NCBI RefSeq assembly: GCF_943373825.1
Contig: NZ_CALSBP010000002.1
Span: 609,501 to 673,500 of the forward strand
DNA: 64,000 nt
Reading direction: 5' to 3'
From: Aquimarina spinulae
GTDB taxonomy: Bacteria; Bacteroidota; Bacteroidia; Flavobacteriales; Flavobacteriaceae
Below the pieces are notes generated by a model, which was not told the DNA's origin, ran no database searches, and was given only the letters and a program-made list of their open reading frames with translations. Made by a program: the position numbers and the translations under genes. Shown in pieces: positions 53,070-63,506 of the stretch. How positions within the stretch are numbered: position 1 is the stretch's first letter; each line of letters begins with the position of its first letter.

Positions 53070-54947
53070 ATGAAACCCCACTATTCTACTTATATACTTC
53101 TAACGATCCTATTTGTTATTAATATACTATCTGCTCAAAACAAAAAAGTCGTAGATAGTTTAGTTTTACTAGTTTCCAACAAAAAAACTGCCGACACTAC
53201 ACTAGTATTAGCCTATAATGATCTTGGCATTCAATATGCAACTTCAAGCCCAAAACAAGCAAAAATCTACATCAACAAAGCACTTATAATAGCTAAACGC
53301 ATTCAAAAACCAAGAGGTATTGCTGGTGCATATAACTGTATGGGAATTGTATACTATTACCAAAGAGAATTGGATTCTGCACTAGTTTACTTTAAAAAAG
53401 CATTGACTATCAATAAAGAGATATCTCACCAATGGGGTCAGGCATCTGCTTTACACCAGATCGGAGCCATTTATAATCTTCAAGGAAATTACCACGAAGC
53501 AATACAAAGTTTTCAAGAATCTGGTAAAATTTTTAAATCTAAAAACGATTCTCTTTCTTTTGCTAAATCTATAGAAAACATAGGTGTTTCATATAACCAG
53601 ATGAGGCATCGACCAAAAGCAATCGAATATTTTCTAAAAGCAATACAACTTCATGAAAAAATCAATGATCCCACAGGAGTAGGTCGTGGATACTATCACA
53701 TTAGTCACATATTGATAAGTCAACATAAGTACGAAGAGGCATTAGAATATCTAAAGGAAGGATTGTCTAAAATAGAAAAAGATGGAAACAAGCAATCTAT
53801 AGCCTCAATTTCACAAAATATAGGCAGATGTTATAAAGGTCTAAAACAATATGATAAAGCATTAGATTATCTACAAAGAGTACTGGACTACAAAAAATCG
53901 ATAGGACTTAAAAAAACAATCGCATCTAACCAATACATCATAGGTAATACGTATTATGAAAAAGGAGAATATTACACTGCTATGCGATACTATGAAAAAG
54001 TATTGTCGAATTATCCAACCACAGGAAACAACAAATCAAAGTTATCTATATATAATGCTATTGCGAATACCTATTTAAAATTAAAAAAAACAGATCTGGC
54101 AAAACATTACATTTCAAAAGCGATTACTATTAATAAAACAAACAAAGACCTGAAAAGAGAAAAAGAAATCAATCATATCTTATCTCTTATTGCAGAGCAG
54201 GAAGGAAAAAGTAGGCAAGCATTACAATTTTACAAAAATTATGAGCGATTAAAAGATTCTTTATACGTTTTAGAAAACCAGAAGCGTGTAGGTGAACTAC
54301 AAATCATTTTTGAAACCGAGAAAAAAGAGCGTCAAATCACAATGAAAAATACTGAAATTGAATTGCTCGAACAAAAAGCCAAGATGGATAATTTACAACA
54401 ACTACTCTTGATCATTGGACTTGGGTTATTCATGATTATTTTTGGTTTAAGTTTTTATGTTTTCAGGCTAAAAATAAAACGTTCAATTTTAGAAAAACAA
54501 AAACTAAATTCAGAATTGAATTATAAAAAGAATGAATTAACTACTTACGCATTACATATTGCTAAAAAGAATAAAGTCCTGGAGAATTTAAGGAATGAAG
54601 TAAACCTTATCAAACATTCTGAGCCTCAAAATGCTCAATACAACTATCAAAAACTAATACAAACCATTAACTTTGATCTGAGAGACGATGAGAACTGGGA
54701 GAATTTCAGAAAATATTTTGAACAAGTTCACAAAGGTTTTTATTGCCGAATCAAAAAGAAATATTCTCATGTGACTACAAATGAATTACGATTTTTAGCA
54801 CTTCTTAAAATGAATTTATCCTCTAAAGAGATCGGTAATATTCTCAATATCTCGCAAGAAGGAGTAAAAAAGGCTCGTTATAGGCTCCGGAAAAAACTAA
54901 ACCTATCACCCGATTGCTCCTTACAAGATTTGATTTTAAACCTATAG
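53070..54947 (+). CDS. TPR-repeat protein with single transmembrane helix and C-terminal HTH domain
   Basis: I prefer the ATG at 53070 (a signal-anchor MKPHYSTYILLTILFVINIL follows), giving 625 residues; an ATG at 52986 would add 28. The N-terminal part has about seven or eight TPR motifs, such as AGAYNCMGIVYYYQRELDSALVYFKKAL. One transmembrane helix (LLLIIGLGLFMIIFGLSFYVF, about 445-465) separates it from a cytoplasmic coiled coil. A helix-turn-helix follows near the C-terminus (LSSKEIGNILNISQEGVKKARYRLRKKL). It has the layout of membrane-bound transcription regulators common in Flavobacteriaceae; its signal and target are unknown. Confidence 0.8.
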   Translation: MKPHYSTYILLTILFVINILSAQNKKVVDSLVLLVSNKKTADTTLVLAYNDLGIQYATSSPKQAKIYINKALIIAKRIQKPRGIAGAYNCMGIVYYYQRELDSALVYFKKALTINKEISHQWGQASALHQIGAIYNLQGNYHEAIQSFQESGKIFKSKNDSLSFAKSIENIGVSYNQMRHRPKAIEYFLKAIQLHEKINDPTGVGRGYYHISHILISQHKYEEALEYLKEGLSKIEKDGNKQSIASISQNIGRCYKGLKQYDKALDYLQRVLDYKKSIGLKKTIASNQYIIGNTYYEKGEYYTAMRYYEKVLSNYPTTGNNKSKLSIYNAIANTYLKLKKTDLAKHYISKAITINKTNKDLKREKEINHILSLIAEQEGKSRQALQFYKNYERLKDSLYVLENQKRVGELQIIFETEKKERQITMKNTEIELLEQKAKMDNLQQLLLIIGLGLFMIIFGLSFYVFRLKIKRSILEKQKLNSELNYKKNELTTYALHIAKKNKVLENLRNEVNLIKHSEPQNAQYNYQKLIQTINFDLRDDENWENFRKYFEQVHKGFYCRIKKKYSHVTTNELRFLALLKMNLSSKEIGNILNISQEGVKKARYRLRKKLNLSPDCSLQDLILNL

Positions 54948-54963
54948 ATAGAGGGGCTACCCT

Positions 54964-56559
54964 CTATTCTTTCAAAATCAAGAACTCTCCTTTTAAAGGA
55001 TCCAGGTACTTCATTAATCTTGGAATTAAATCAGAACCATACTCCAGATAGAATTCTGCAAAGTTCTTATTACGTTCTTGCAAACTTTGATTAGGAAAAA
55101 GCTCATTTTGTAGCGTCGTTAAGCGTTTTACATGATCACCTAATTTGCGTCTTTGTGCTTTCAACAATCGTTTTTCTAAAACATCTAATCCCTTAAGTTG
55201 TTTTATTTCTTGCGCTTTTACCGCATTATTAAAAGTTACATCTGTTTGCTCTGCCAGCTTATACATTGCTTCAAACTGCTCTTTTAAATGTTTACGCTGC
55301 GGATCAAAATCAATATTTATATTAGAAATACGACGTACCTTAAGGTTAATTAACTCATGTTGTTTCAGAAATAACTCAGTATCAGAAACATTAAGTTTTT
55401 CTATTTTTTCGGCTTGCTTTTTGGTTTGAATCAGCACCGAATTACGAAGTAACAACATAGGAAATGGTATATCTACATTTTCAAAATAGTCTTTCAACTC
55501 TAACCAATATGCCAATTCTCCACCACCACCAATATAACAAAGGTTAGGTAAAATCACTTCCTGATACAAAGGTCGCATCATTACATTAGGACTAAACCTC
55601 TCTGGGAACTCAGAGAGTTCTTTTAATATCTCACTCTTACTCCAAGAGATATCGGTTTCATTAACAAAATATCTTTCTTCTTTTTCAATAATTCTTTCGC
55701 GTAATCCATCTGCCAGATAAAACAAATTAATTTCTCTGGGGTTCACCTGCACTTTATATCCTTGTGCTTCTAGTTTTTCTGCTTTTGGCACTACTTTGGT
55801 ATAGGCAACCTGATCTGTTAATTCTCTTTCGACAAATGGAATAAAAAGTCTTTTTAATTCACGATCATCTCCGTCTATAATTACCAGGCCATACTCTCCA
55901 AATAATTCATTAGCCAGATATCGGGTCGCATCTGCAAGATGATTATGTTGCAGATAGGCTTTCTTAAATAAGGTTTTAAGGTATTCTGCATTTTGTCCTG
56001 ATCCAATTTCTGAAGAAAAAATTTCAAAAACCTTATCTAATCCTTCGGTATCAAAAACTCCTACCGCTCCTCCATCATTACGATTCCACTGTATCTTCTT
56101 TCCAAAAAGATTAAAATAATTAATCTCATCAAAATCATGATCTTCTGTTGCCATCCAATATATAGGTACGAAATCATATTGCGGATGCTTCTCTTTTAGC
56201 TCATTAGTAAGATTAATCGTAGAGATAATTTTATACAAAAAGTATAATGGTCCCGTAAAAAGATTGAGTTGATGCCCCGTAACAACAGTAAATGTAGTAG
56301 GCACATCTAATGATTCTATATTTTGGTTAATAAGATCAGAAGGATCGACACCTTTATATTGTTTGCGTAAAGCTTGCACCAATACTTTTCTATGCTCATT
56401 AGAAAAAGAGTGTTGCTTTTCTTTAATTTGATCTTTGAAGTTTCCTAATTCCGGAAAACGATTATAAAAAGGTCGTAATTCAGACTTTTGATCTAAATAA
56501 TCACAAATAAGAGAAGAAAAGTAATTCGTATTGCTAAACGGAATACAGTCACTAGGCAT
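54964..56559 (-). CDS. bshC: Bacillithiol biosynthesis cysteine-adding enzyme BshC
   Basis: I use the ATG at 56559 because the frame's first codon at 56565 is a TTG; this gives 531 residues, the usual BshC size. Family features include VVTGHQLNLFTGPLYFLYKIIST near 95-117 (nucleotidyl-transferase-like HxGH region), YWMATEDHDFDEINYF near 139-154 and a coiled coil around RRLLKAQRRKLGDHVKRLTTL. BshC joins cysteine to glucosaminyl-malate, the last step of bacillithiol synthesis, giving the main low-molecular-weight thiol in these bacteria. The other bsh genes are not in this window. It is convergent with the TPR gene. Confidence 0.93.
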   Translation of the reverse strand: MPSDCIPFSNTNYFSSLICDYLDQKSELRPFYNRFPELGNFKDQIKEKQHSFSNEHRKVLVQALRKQYKGVDPSDLINQNIESLDVPTTFTVVTGHQLNLFTGPLYFLYKIISTINLTNELKEKHPQYDFVPIYWMATEDHDFDEINYFNLFGKKIQWNRNDGGAVGVFDTEGLDKVFEIFSSEIGSGQNAEYLKTLFKKAYLQHNHLADATRYLANELFGEYGLVIIDGDDRELKRLFIPFVERELTDQVAYTKVVPKAEKLEAQGYKVQVNPREINLFYLADGLRERIIEKEERYFVNETDISWSKSEILKELSEFPERFSPNVMMRPLYQEVILPNLCYIGGGGELAYWLELKDYFENVDIPFPMLLLRNSVLIQTKKQAEKIEKLNVSDTELFLKQHELINLKVRRISNINIDFDPQRKHLKEQFEAMYKLAEQTDVTFNNAVKAQEIKQLKGLDVLEKRLLKAQRRKLGDHVKRLTTLQNELFPNQSLQERNKNFAEFYLEYGSDLIPRLMKYLDPLKGEFLILKE

Positions 56560-56775
56560 AAGCAAAATTTTTGGTCGATAAATATACGGCAGATTGTGAT
56601 CTCATCTACTTTTTTATATTTTTTTTAATAGTTTGAAAGAATTCATATACAAACCTTTATCTAAATACTAAAATTTATCAATATTCTCTATTTCAAATCC
56701 TAAATTTTAGTTAATACCGATTAAATCCTAAATTTAACTCGGTATTTTACCCCTTCTAAAAGAATTCACCGATCA

Positions 56776-59262
56776 ATGAAAAAACTAATCATCACACTCT
56801 TTGTCGTAACTGTAACGACTTGCTTAACCTATTCTCAAAACAAATTACAATCTCCTGCCGAATTTTTGGGCTATGAAATAGGTGATCAATTTACACGTCA
56901 TGCCGATGTTGTAAATTATTTTAATCATGTTGCTGGTCATTCTAATATGGTAAGTTATCATACTTATGGAAAAACAAATGAGCGAAGACCCTTAACTTAT
57001 GCTATTGTTTCTTCTGAAGAAAACTTAAATAACATAGAAAACATAAGAGTAAATAATCTAAAAAATATTGGTATTGCAGAAGGTACAGCTAATCCAGAAA
57101 TTGCAATTGTATGGTTAAGTTATAACGTACATGGTAATGAAGCCTCTGGTACAGAATCTGCTATGCAGACCATTTATGAATTAATTACTAAGAAAGCTGC
57201 ATGGTTACAAAATACTGTAGTTATCCTAGATCCTTGTATAAATCCCGACGGTCGTGATCGATATGTAAATTGGTATAATCAAACAAAAGCTACTCCTTAT
57301 AATACAGATCAAATAGCAACAGAGCATAATGAACCCTGGCCAGGCGGAAGACCAAATCACTATTTATTTGATCTTAACCGTGATTGGGCATGGGCAACCC
57401 AAGTAGAATCAAGACAACGTATCAAAGCATACAATACATGGATGCCACATATTCATGTAGATTTTCATGAGCAAGGCATCAATGAACCTTATTATTTTGC
57501 TCCGGCAGCAGAGCCTTTTCATGAGATTATAACCCCATGGCAAAGAGATTTCCAAACTCAAATCGGTAAAAACCATGCTCGATATTTTGATGCAGAAGGA
57601 TGGTTATTCTTTACAAGAGAACGTTTTGACTTACTATATCCTAGTTACGGAGATACCTATCCTACGTTTATGGGAGCCATAGGAATGACATATGAGCAAG
57701 CGGGACATGGACGTGCTGGTTTAGGTATTCAAACCGACGAAGGTTATGTATTAACTCTAAAGGATCGTGCGTTACACCACACTACAACAGGATTATCAAC
57801 AGTAGAGATTTCTTCTAAACAAGCTAAAAAATTAAATACCGAGTTTAAAAAGTTTTTTAATACCTCTGGTCTGAAATATAAAAGTTATGTATTAAATGGA
57901 GAAGCTGATAAGATTAATGCATTAGTAAAACTATTAGAAACCCATGACATCAAATATGGGTATACGAATACTGCAAAAATTTCGGGATTCAATTTTAAAG
58001 AAAATAAGCAAGGAAGTATTAATGCAAATGGTGCATTGGTAGTAAGTACAAATCAACCAAAAGGTAAAATGGTAAAAGTACTTTTTGAACCCAATGCCAA
58101 ACTTAGCGACCCACTTACTTATGATATTACTGCCTGGAGTGTACCACATGCATATGGATTAGACGCTATAGCTTCGACTTCGTTAATACCTGCCAATGGG
58201 AATAAAAAAGCTAATACTATAAACAATACAGCTAATACATCTGGTGCAGGTTATATCACTAAATGGAATAGTATCGATGATGCTGCTTTTATGGCTGATT
58301 TACTTCGACATAATATTAGAGTACGTTTTAGTGAAAAAGATTTTAGTAATGGTACAGAGAACTTTAAAAAAGGTAGTCTTATTATTACCAAAAGTGACAA
58401 TCGAAAAACTAAAAACTATGATAAAACGGTTATCGATATTGCCAATACTCATCAAAGAAAACTATATACAGCCCCTACCAGTTTTTCTAGTAAAGGGGTA
58501 GATTTTGGTTCTCCAGATGTAAAACTCATCAACAACCAACGCATTGCAGTGTTAAAAGGTAGATACACCTCTTCTTTAAGCTATGGAGAGATTTGGTATT
58601 TTTTCGAACAACAGCTTAAATTTCCTATTACCTCAATTGACACAGATTATTTTAAGAATATCGATCTTGCCAAGTATGATGTCTTAATTATGCCAAACGG
58701 ATATTACAACAGTTATTTAGACAAAGGAGCTTTAGATAAATTGAAAGGATGGGTAAGTAGTGGTGGTAAAGTAATAGCGATTGGTAATGCAGTAAGAACC
58801 TTTGCCGATAAAAAAGGGTTTGATCTTAAGAAGAATAAGACCGATAAAAAGGAAAAAGACTCTATCGGCAACCTTACTCCATATGATCAACGTGAACGAA
58901 AAAGCGTAAAGAATTTTATTACAGGAAGTATTTTTAAAACCAAAGTAGATCATTCACACCCAATGGCTTTTGGATACGATGACACCTATTTTAGTCTAAA
59001 ATTAGGAAGTAGTTCTTATAAATTTCTTCAGAACGGATACAATATTGCTTATATAGAAAAACCACAAAGTGTTTCTGGATTTGCAGGTGCAGATGCCCTT
59101 AAAAACCTAAACAACTCTTTGGTTTTTGGTGAATCAAGAGTGGGTAGCGGAAGCATTATCTATATGGTAGATAATCCATTATTCAGGTCCTTCTGGGAAA
59201 ATGGAAAGCTTTTCTTTGTTAATGCTATCTTCTTTGCTAACAATAATAAATTTAGAATTTAA
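56776..59262 (+). CDS. M14 family zinc carboxypeptidase-like metallopeptidase
   Basis: The 828-residue protein has a signal peptide (MKKLIITLFVVTVTTCLTYSQ). The zinc site is H119 and E122 in NVHGNEASG with H231 in HVDFHEQG, and the likely general base is E307 in MTYEQAG. A C-terminal GATase-like or DJ-1-like region lies near 640-700 (DVLIMPNGYYNSYL, GGKVIAIGNAVRTF). The enzyme is exported to the periplasm or surface and probably trims peptides. The M3 peptidase gene starts 11 nt downstream, so they form an operon for peptide degradation. Confidence 0.9.
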   Translation: MKKLIITLFVVTVTTCLTYSQNKLQSPAEFLGYEIGDQFTRHADVVNYFNHVAGHSNMVSYHTYGKTNERRPLTYAIVSSEENLNNIENIRVNNLKNIGIAEGTANPEIAIVWLSYNVHGNEASGTESAMQTIYELITKKAAWLQNTVVILDPCINPDGRDRYVNWYNQTKATPYNTDQIATEHNEPWPGGRPNHYLFDLNRDWAWATQVESRQRIKAYNTWMPHIHVDFHEQGINEPYYFAPAAEPFHEIITPWQRDFQTQIGKNHARYFDAEGWLFFTRERFDLLYPSYGDTYPTFMGAIGMTYEQAGHGRAGLGIQTDEGYVLTLKDRALHHTTTGLSTVEISSKQAKKLNTEFKKFFNTSGLKYKSYVLNGEADKINALVKLLETHDIKYGYTNTAKISGFNFKENKQGSINANGALVVSTNQPKGKMVKVLFEPNAKLSDPLTYDITAWSVPHAYGLDAIASTSLIPANGNKKANTINNTANTSGAGYITKWNSIDDAAFMADLLRHNIRVRFSEKDFSNGTENFKKGSLIITKSDNRKTKNYDKTVIDIANTHQRKLYTAPTSFSSKGVDFGSPDVKLINNQRIAVLKGRYTSSLSYGEIWYFFEQQLKFPITSIDTDYFKNIDLAKYDVLIMPNGYYNSYLDKGALDKLKGWVSSGGKVIAIGNAVRTFADKKGFDLKKNKTDKKEKDSIGNLTPYDQRERKSVKNFITGSIFKTKVDHSHPMAFGYDDTYFSLKLGSSSYKFLQNGYNIAYIEKPQSVSGFAGADALKNLNNSLVFGESRVGSGSIIYMVDNPLFRSFWENGKLFFVNAIFFANNNKFRI

Positions 59263-59273
59263 ATTAAATAATC

Positions 59274-61448
59274 ATGATTAACTCACAACTCTCTACAACT
59301 TTTAAGACCGTAGCTTTATCGGCTATTGTGCTTTTAGCCAGTTGTAACCAAAAGAAAGAAACTGTGAAAACTACAGCAGAATCAGAACCTAAAGAGACAA
59401 CAAATGTCTTATTAGAAGAATGGACTGGACCATATGAGGGTACTCCTGCATTCGATAAAATGAATGTCACCGATATAAAACCAGCTCTCGAAAAAGGAAT
59501 GGAACTTAATCTTAAAGAAATCGATGAGATTGCGAATAACGCCGAGGCTCCTACTTTTGAAAATACCATTGTTGCTATGGAGAGAGCCGGAGCAGAGCTT
59601 GATAGAATTTTTACATACTATGGTATTCTAAGTAGTAATATGTCTTCACCAGAATTTAGAGACGTTCAAAAAGAAATGGCTCCTAAACTATCAGAATTTA
59701 GTTCTAAAATATCGCAAAACGAAAAATTGTTTAAACGTATTAAAACCGTTTATGACAATGCTCAAAAAACGCCATTAGAGGCAGATCAACAACGTGTGGT
59801 AGAGCTTACTTATAAGTCTTTTGCCATGAATGGGGCAGAATTAGACGAAGAAAAGAAGAAACGTTATGCAGCAATCAACAAAGAATTATCAGAACTGTAT
59901 ACCAATTTTTCAAATAATGTATTAGAAGATGAAGAAGGATATGTTACCTATCTTACTAAAGATCAATTAAGTGGTTTATCAGAACCCTTGATCAAGGCAT
60001 ATGCAAAAGCAGCTACAGATAGAGATCAGGATGGTAAATATGCAATAACTAATACAAGATCTTCTATGGATCCTTTCCTTACGTATTCTGATGAACGTGC
60101 TATACGTGAAAAAGTATGGAAGAATTATTATTCTCGTGGAGATAATGGTGATGATAAGGATAATAATGAAAATATCGCCAAAATCCTGAAACTAAGAAAA
60201 GAACGTGTTGGATTATTAGGACATGATAACTATGCAGACTGGAGGCTTCAAAACCGTATGGCTAAGAATCCTGACAATGCAATGAAACTTATGAATGCTG
60301 TTTGGCCAGCTGCCATAGCCAGGGTAAAAGAAGAAGTAACCGATATGCAGACCGTGGCAGATGCAAACGGAGATAAGATAACAATCGAACCATGGGACTA
60401 TCGTTACTACGCAGAAAAAGTAAGAAAAAAGAAATACGACCTGGATTCTGATGAAGTAAAACAATATTTACAATTAGATAAATTAAGAGAAGCTATGTTC
60501 TTTGTAGCAGGCGAATTATTTAATTTTAAATTTACCCCTGTTGAAGAAGGTAAAGTTCCTGTTTTTCATGAAGATGTAAAAGTATGGGAAGTAAATGACA
60601 AAACCTCTGGAGAACATATCGGTCTATGGTATCTCGATCCATTTGCAAGACCTGGTAAGCGATCTGGAGCATGGGCTACTACGTATAGAAGTCATACCAC
60701 TTTTGATGGTAAAAAGAATGTACTCGCTTCTAATAATTCTAATTTTGTTAAACCAGCTCCGGGAGAAGCAGTTTTAGTATCATGGGATGATGCAACTACT
60801 TTTTTCCATGAATTTGGTCACGCTTTACACTTCTTTGCTTCAGAAGTAAGGTACCCAACTCTTAATGGTGGTGTACGTGATTATACAGAGTTTCAATCTC
60901 AATTGTTAGAACGTTGGTTATCTACCGATAAAGTCATTGACAATTATCTGGTACATTACAAAACCGGAGAAGCAATCCCAAAAACACTAGTTGATAAAAT
61001 TAAAAAAGCGGCTACTTTTAATCAAGGGTTTGCTACAACAGAATACCTGGCTTCTGCCTTAATGGATATGAAATTTCATTTAGCAGACCCAACCAATATC
61101 GATGTAGATAAATTTGAAAAGGAAACTCTTACAGAATTAAATATGCCAAAAGAATTAGTGATGCGCCATCGCACACCACATTTTGGGCATGTGTTTTCTG
61201 GAGAAGGATATGCTACCGCTTATTATGGATATATGTGGGCAGATGTACTTACCTCTGATGCAGCAGAAGCTTTTGCCGAAGCTCCAGGAGGATTTTATGA
61301 TAAAGAAGTTGCCGCTAAACTGGTAAAATATCTTTTTGCACCACGCAATGCTATGGATCCAGCAGAAGCGTATCGCAAATTTAGAGGACGTGATGCTAAA
61401 ATCGAAGCCTTAATGAGAGACAGAGGATTCCCGGTTCCTAAGTCGTAA
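59274..61448 (+). CDS. dcp: M3 family metallopeptidase (peptidyl-dipeptidase Dcp-like lipoprotein)
   Basis: The 724-residue protein is a lipoprotein (lipobox cysteine near 24 in VLLASC), unlike the cytoplasmic E. coli Dcp. The M3 zinc motif is FFHEFGHALHFF near 509-520, with the third ligand E near 540 in the GVRDYTEFQSQLLERW region. The segment HRTPHFGHVFSGEGYATAYYGYMW near 640-663 is typical of Dcp. It probably removes C-terminal dipeptides in the periplasm, acting on peptides released by the M14 peptidase encoded 11 nt upstream. A strong terminator follows. Confidence 0.92.
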   Translation: MINSQLSTTFKTVALSAIVLLASCNQKKETVKTTAESEPKETTNVLLEEWTGPYEGTPAFDKMNVTDIKPALEKGMELNLKEIDEIANNAEAPTFENTIVAMERAGAELDRIFTYYGILSSNMSSPEFRDVQKEMAPKLSEFSSKISQNEKLFKRIKTVYDNAQKTPLEADQQRVVELTYKSFAMNGAELDEEKKKRYAAINKELSELYTNFSNNVLEDEEGYVTYLTKDQLSGLSEPLIKAYAKAATDRDQDGKYAITNTRSSMDPFLTYSDERAIREKVWKNYYSRGDNGDDKDNNENIAKILKLRKERVGLLGHDNYADWRLQNRMAKNPDNAMKLMNAVWPAAIARVKEEVTDMQTVADANGDKITIEPWDYRYYAEKVRKKKYDLDSDEVKQYLQLDKLREAMFFVAGELFNFKFTPVEEGKVPVFHEDVKVWEVNDKTSGEHIGLWYLDPFARPGKRSGAWATTYRSHTTFDGKKNVLASNNSNFVKPAPGEAVLVSWDDATTFFHEFGHALHFFASEVRYPTLNGGVRDYTEFQSQLLERWLSTDKVIDNYLVHYKTGEAIPKTLVDKIKKAATFNQGFATTEYLASALMDMKFHLADPTNIDVDKFEKETLTELNMPKELVMRHRTPHFGHVFSGEGYATAYYGYMWADVLTSDAAEAFAEAPGGFYDKEVAAKLVKYLFAPRNAMDPAEAYRKFRGRDAKIEALMRDRGFPVPKS

Positions 61449-61467
61449 CCAAAAATAACATGTAATT

Positions 61468-61511
61468 AAAATACACATATGCCATTATAACAGAAGGTAT
61501 ATGTGTATTTT
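61468..61511 (+). terminator. Terminator after the peptidase operon
   Basis: AAAATACACATAT and its complement form a 13-bp stem, extended by two further pairs, followed by a T-run. Confidence 0.85.
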
Positions 61512-61605
61512 TATATAGAAGAGAGTTCTACTTCATTATAAAAATTAAACCATATGAAGTATAGAATAGATATAGTTGTAATAAAAGAACTAATAAGAAG
61601 CTTTT

Positions 61606-62406
61606 ATGAAATACATATATAAATCAGCATTTGTACTTTGCGTTCTTGTACTTTTTTTTAATGGAAAAAAATATCAAAAAAAATCATCTATGGATATCGT
61701 TAGAGGACTTAAGCCTGCCATTACCGAGTTTACCGATTTAGAGCAAAAACTCGTTATAAAAGTTGCCGAAAAACTAAAAAACAATGGATTTCCGGTTGAT
61801 GATGTAACAAGAGTTCACCTCAAAAAAAGAATGCTTAATGACAAAGATTATTATGTTAAGAATGAAATCACATTTTTTGTGAACCCCGCAGTTTATAAAG
61901 AAGATGAATTTAACTGGGGAATAGAAACAATCACTATAGATTGGGAAGACCCTTCTGTCATAAGAACACCAGATGGAGGTATCGAGTTTGTGGTAGGTAA
62001 CAAAATAAAACCCGAAGATCTTGTGATGAATCTTTATGGGATGAACGATTCTTATTCATACCATACACTTTTAAAAAATCATGATAGTATTATAAAAAAA
62101 ACAAATAATGCCTTATTATTCAATAATTTAGAAGAAATTAAGCATTTCACTTCTCAAGGGATTGCAGGGTTACTTAGAAATTATCTAATTGTAATAACGG
62201 CATATAATGAAAACGAAAATGTATATGAAATGGCGATAAGAAGAATAGATCATGACCTTATTGATTTGAAGCATTTCAATAAACTCTTTGAGCAGTATCG
62301 TTTAAAAATAGATATAAATACATCAAAAATAGAAGTGTTAGATAGTTTTGACCCTACCTTCTTTCCTAACCCAGCTACAGTGCCACCAATTAAAAAGAAA
62401 TTTTAA
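61606..62406 (+). CDS. Protein of unknown function with N-terminal signal or anchor
   Basis: The 266-residue protein has a hydrophobic N-terminal segment (SAFVLCVLVLFFNG, about 7-20) and no lipobox, so it is either exported or anchored by one helix. The body is a mixed helix-strand domain with EFTDLEQKLVIKVAEKLKNN near 37-56 and the acidic FNWGIETITIDWEDPSVIRT near 104-123. No family is recognised. It lies 16 bp before rsgA and probably shares its transcript. Confidence 0.6.
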   Translation: MKYIYKSAFVLCVLVLFFNGKKYQKKSSMDIVRGLKPAITEFTDLEQKLVIKVAEKLKNNGFPVDDVTRVHLKKRMLNDKDYYVKNEITFFVNPAVYKEDEFNWGIETITIDWEDPSVIRTPDGGIEFVVGNKIKPEDLVMNLYGMNDSYSYHTLLKNHDSIIKKTNNALLFNNLEEIKHFTSQGIAGLLRNYLIVITAYNENENVYEMAIRRIDHDLIDLKHFNKLFEQYRLKIDINTSKIEVLDSFDPTFFPNPATVPPIKKKF

Positions 62407-62421
62407 AAAACAAAACACAGC

Positions 62422-63489
62422 ATGATAATTCAGGATTTAGGATATACCAATGCCCTAGAGCAATTTAGAATCGAACAAAATTTGGATTCTTTTGAGGTTG
62501 GCAGAATACTATCTGAGCATAAAGAAAGATATGTTATTAAGACTCCTACACATGAATTTGATGCCGAACTCATTGGTAATTTAAGATACACAGCAGAAAG
62601 TAGGTATGATTTTCCGGCTGTTGGGGATTGGGTTGCTTTTTCTGAATATGATGAAGACAAAGCTCTAATCCATGCTATTTACCCTCGAAACTCTATCATA
62701 GAAAGACAAGCCGTTGGTGCATCAGGAAAAGTGCAAATAATTGCAACAAATATTGATTATGGTCTCATTGTTCAGGCTGTTAATAGAGATTTCAATATCA
62801 ATAGATTAGAAAGATATCTAACGATCTGTAATGCTTCTAAAGTTGAACCTATTATTATTTTAAGCAAGATTGATTTGCTAGATGAGGCCGGTTTGCAGAA
62901 TATCATAAACCAAATAAAACAACGAATCAAAGACATTACAATACTTACGGTTAGTAACCAAATAGCCAAAGGATATGATACTCTAAATCAAATTATCCAA
63001 AAAGGAAAAACGTACTGTTTACTTGGATCTTCTGGAGTTGGAAAATCTACTCTTCTTAATAACCTTGCCGGCAAGCTACAAATGAAGACAGGAGAAATAA
63101 GTGCAAGTGTAAACAAAGGAAAGCATATTACAAGTCACCGAGAGTTAATTGTATTGGATGATGGAGGGATTTTGATTGATAACCCCGGAATGCGAGAGGT
63201 TGGAATTGCTGATACATCAAGTGGATTAGAGACTACATTCGAAACCATTATCGAATATGCCGAAAATTGTAGATTTAAAGATTGCACACATGTGCATGAG
63301 CAAGGCTGTGCCATATTGGAAGCTGTTGAAAATGGCGAAATTGATAAAGATTCGTATCTCAATTTTCGAAAAATGGAAAAAGAAAAAATACATTTCGAGT
63401 CAGATGTCAAAGAGAGAAAAAAGAAAGATAAAGACTTAGGAAAAATGATTAGAAATGTTCAAAAGCAGAGAAGAAATAATAAATACTAA
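62422..63489 (+). CDS. rsgA: Ribosome small subunit-dependent GTPase A
   Basis: The 355-residue protein has the circularly permuted GTPase order: G4-like ILSKIDLL near 149-156, then G1 GSSGVGKSTLLN near 202-213 and G3 DNPGM near 253-257. An N-terminal OB-fold precedes it, and a zinc-binding region CRFKDCTHVHEQGC lies near 283-296. RsgA (YjeQ) helps 30S subunit maturation, releasing assembly factors near the decoding centre. The C-terminal RNVQKQRRNNKY tail is basic. Confidence 0.93.
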   Translation: MIIQDLGYTNALEQFRIEQNLDSFEVGRILSEHKERYVIKTPTHEFDAELIGNLRYTAESRYDFPAVGDWVAFSEYDEDKALIHAIYPRNSIIERQAVGASGKVQIIATNIDYGLIVQAVNRDFNINRLERYLTICNASKVEPIIILSKIDLLDEAGLQNIINQIKQRIKDITILTVSNQIAKGYDTLNQIIQKGKTYCLLGSSGVGKSTLLNNLAGKLQMKTGEISASVNKGKHITSHRELIVLDDGGILIDNPGMREVGIADTSSGLETTFETIIEYAENCRFKDCTHVHEQGCAILEAVENGEIDKDSYLNFRKMEKEKIHFESDVKERKKKDKDLGKMIRNVQKQRRNNKY

Positions 63490-63506
63490 TAAAATGTAAT
63501 CAATAT